This document shows positions 32,610 to 33,185 of a stretch of DNA of 33,185 nucleotides, in pieces. The position numbers and the translations under genes are program-made. The DNA lies in contig QHYU01000085.1 in NCBI GenBank assembly GCA_003224235.1, positions 1 to 33,185 of the forward strand. The letters are read 5' to 3'. Within the stretch, counting starts at the first letter, position 1. Every line of letters begins with the position of its first letter. The notes beneath the pieces were generated by a model, which saw nothing but the letters and a program-made list of their open reading frames with translations, was not told where the DNA came from and did not search any database. The stretch is from Acidobacteriota bacterium. Lineage in GTDB: Bacteria > Acidobacteriota > Terriglobia > Acidiferrales > UBA7541.

Positions 32610-33185
32610 ATGAAAATTGGACTGCTGTGCGGGCGGGAGCTTAGTTTCCCCCCGGCGTTCATCGACCGGGTCAACGATCTCGGCAGAGCGGAAGGCATCA
32701 CCGCTGAATTCGTGAGTCTCGGCGGGACGCCCATCAGCGAACCAGCGCGCTACCGAGTCATTGTTGACCGCATCTCGCATGAGGTGGCCTACTATCGCGG
32801 CTATCTGAAGCACGCCGTGCTGCAGGGCACCTACGTCATCAACAATCCGTTTTGGTGGTCTGCCGACGATAAATTCTTCAACACTTCGTTGGCGCAGAAG
32901 CTCGGCGTGGCCGTCCCGAAGACGGTGCTGCTGCCACAGAAGTCCTACCCGCAGGACGTGGACATCACTTCCGAGTCCCTGCGCAATCTGGAATACCCGA
33001 TTGAGTGGGACGCGTTGCTGAACTATGTCGGGCGTCCCGCCATCCTGAAGCCGTTCCTGGGGGGTGGCTGGAAGCACGTCTATAAGGTCCACAACAAGGA
33101 AGAGCTGCTCGAGGCCTACGACCGCACCGGACCGTACTGTATGGTGTTGCAGGAGTTCATCGAGTTCCAGCAGTACGTCCGCTGC
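32610..33185 (+). CDS. ATP-grasp ligase, cut by the right edge
   Basis: 192 codons are visible from ATG 32610; GAGGAG (32595-32600), nine bases upstream, is a good ribosome site. The protein begins MKIGLLCGRELSFPPAFIDR and contains the nucleotide-binding lysine in GRPAILKPFLGGGWKHV and MVLQEFIEFQQYV. The catalytic C-terminal part lies outside the window but can be inferred from the duplicate at 25158-26147, which retains it. It should form an amide or peptide bond with ATP, perhaps acting after the GCS2-type ligase just upstream. Unlike its duplicate it has a proper leader, ribosome site and operon partner, so this is likely the parental copy. Confidence 0.92.
   Translation, partial: MKIGLLCGRELSFPPAFIDRVNDLGRAEGITAEFVSLGGTPISEPARYRVIVDRISHEVAYYRGYLKHAVLQGTYVINNPFWWSADDKFFNTSLAQKLGVAVPKTVLLPQKSYPQDVDITSESLRNLEYPIEWDALLNYVGRPAILKPFLGGGWKHVYKVHNKEELLEAYDRTGPYCMVLQEFIEFQQYVRC

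Overview
The window looks like a chromosomal piece from a GC-rich member of the Acidobacteriota. The best pointer is a secreted VWFA-like protein of the type recurrent in acidobacteria (18925-20013). Supporting signs are the many ECF sigma/anti-sigma pairs and the dispersed GC-rich palindromes between genes. This placement is inference from gene content; no marker gene such as 16S rRNA is present.

Left part (1-5.1 kb) is a regulatory and envelope-stress zone. It holds three ECF sigma factors, one cut by the left edge. Two of them overlap the start of a zinc-type (HxxxCxxC) anti-sigma gene. They are accompanied by small exported helical proteins of Spy/CpxP type, one of which (4289-4832) is broken by a clear single-base frameshift. 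A tRNA-Pro(CGG) with encoded CCA follows. 5.1-14.9 kb is mostly housekeeping: an intergenic 33-bp inverted repeat, the RNA ligase RtcB with a 58-codon gene behind it, a YbaK-type deacylase, SerA, YqeY, an unrecognised protein, DoxX, an OPT-family transporter and a rhomboid protease.

14.9-30.1 kb is rich in central carbon metabolism, nearly all on the minus strand. It has an exported M20 peptidase, pyruvate kinase and a PLP dehydratase-like gene in one run, then gpmI with a D-2-hydroxyacid dehydrogenase, then glgC with enolase. The three enzymes from 3-phosphoglycerate to pyruvate (gpmI, eno, pyk) therefore lie within 13 kb, with serA, which drains the same 3-phosphoglycerate, nearby.

The stretch between gpmI and eno (about 23.3-27.4 kb) looks like inserted or rearranged DNA. 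It is bordered by a decayed copy of the gpmI 5' end on one side and an 83-bp diverged copy of the eno 3' end plus a 70-bp inverted-repeat element on the other. It carries a chimeric gene: an unrecognised, lower-GC 349-residue N-terminal part joined in frame to an ATP-grasp ligase. That ATP-grasp part is a near-identical copy of the gene at the right edge (32610 onward), where it sits behind a YbdK/GCS2-type carboxylate-amine ligase. The right end (30.4-33.2 kb) holds rpsU, a double zinc-ribbon protein and this GCS2 + ATP-grasp amidoligase pair, which is the best candidate in the window for a poorly described biosynthetic system.
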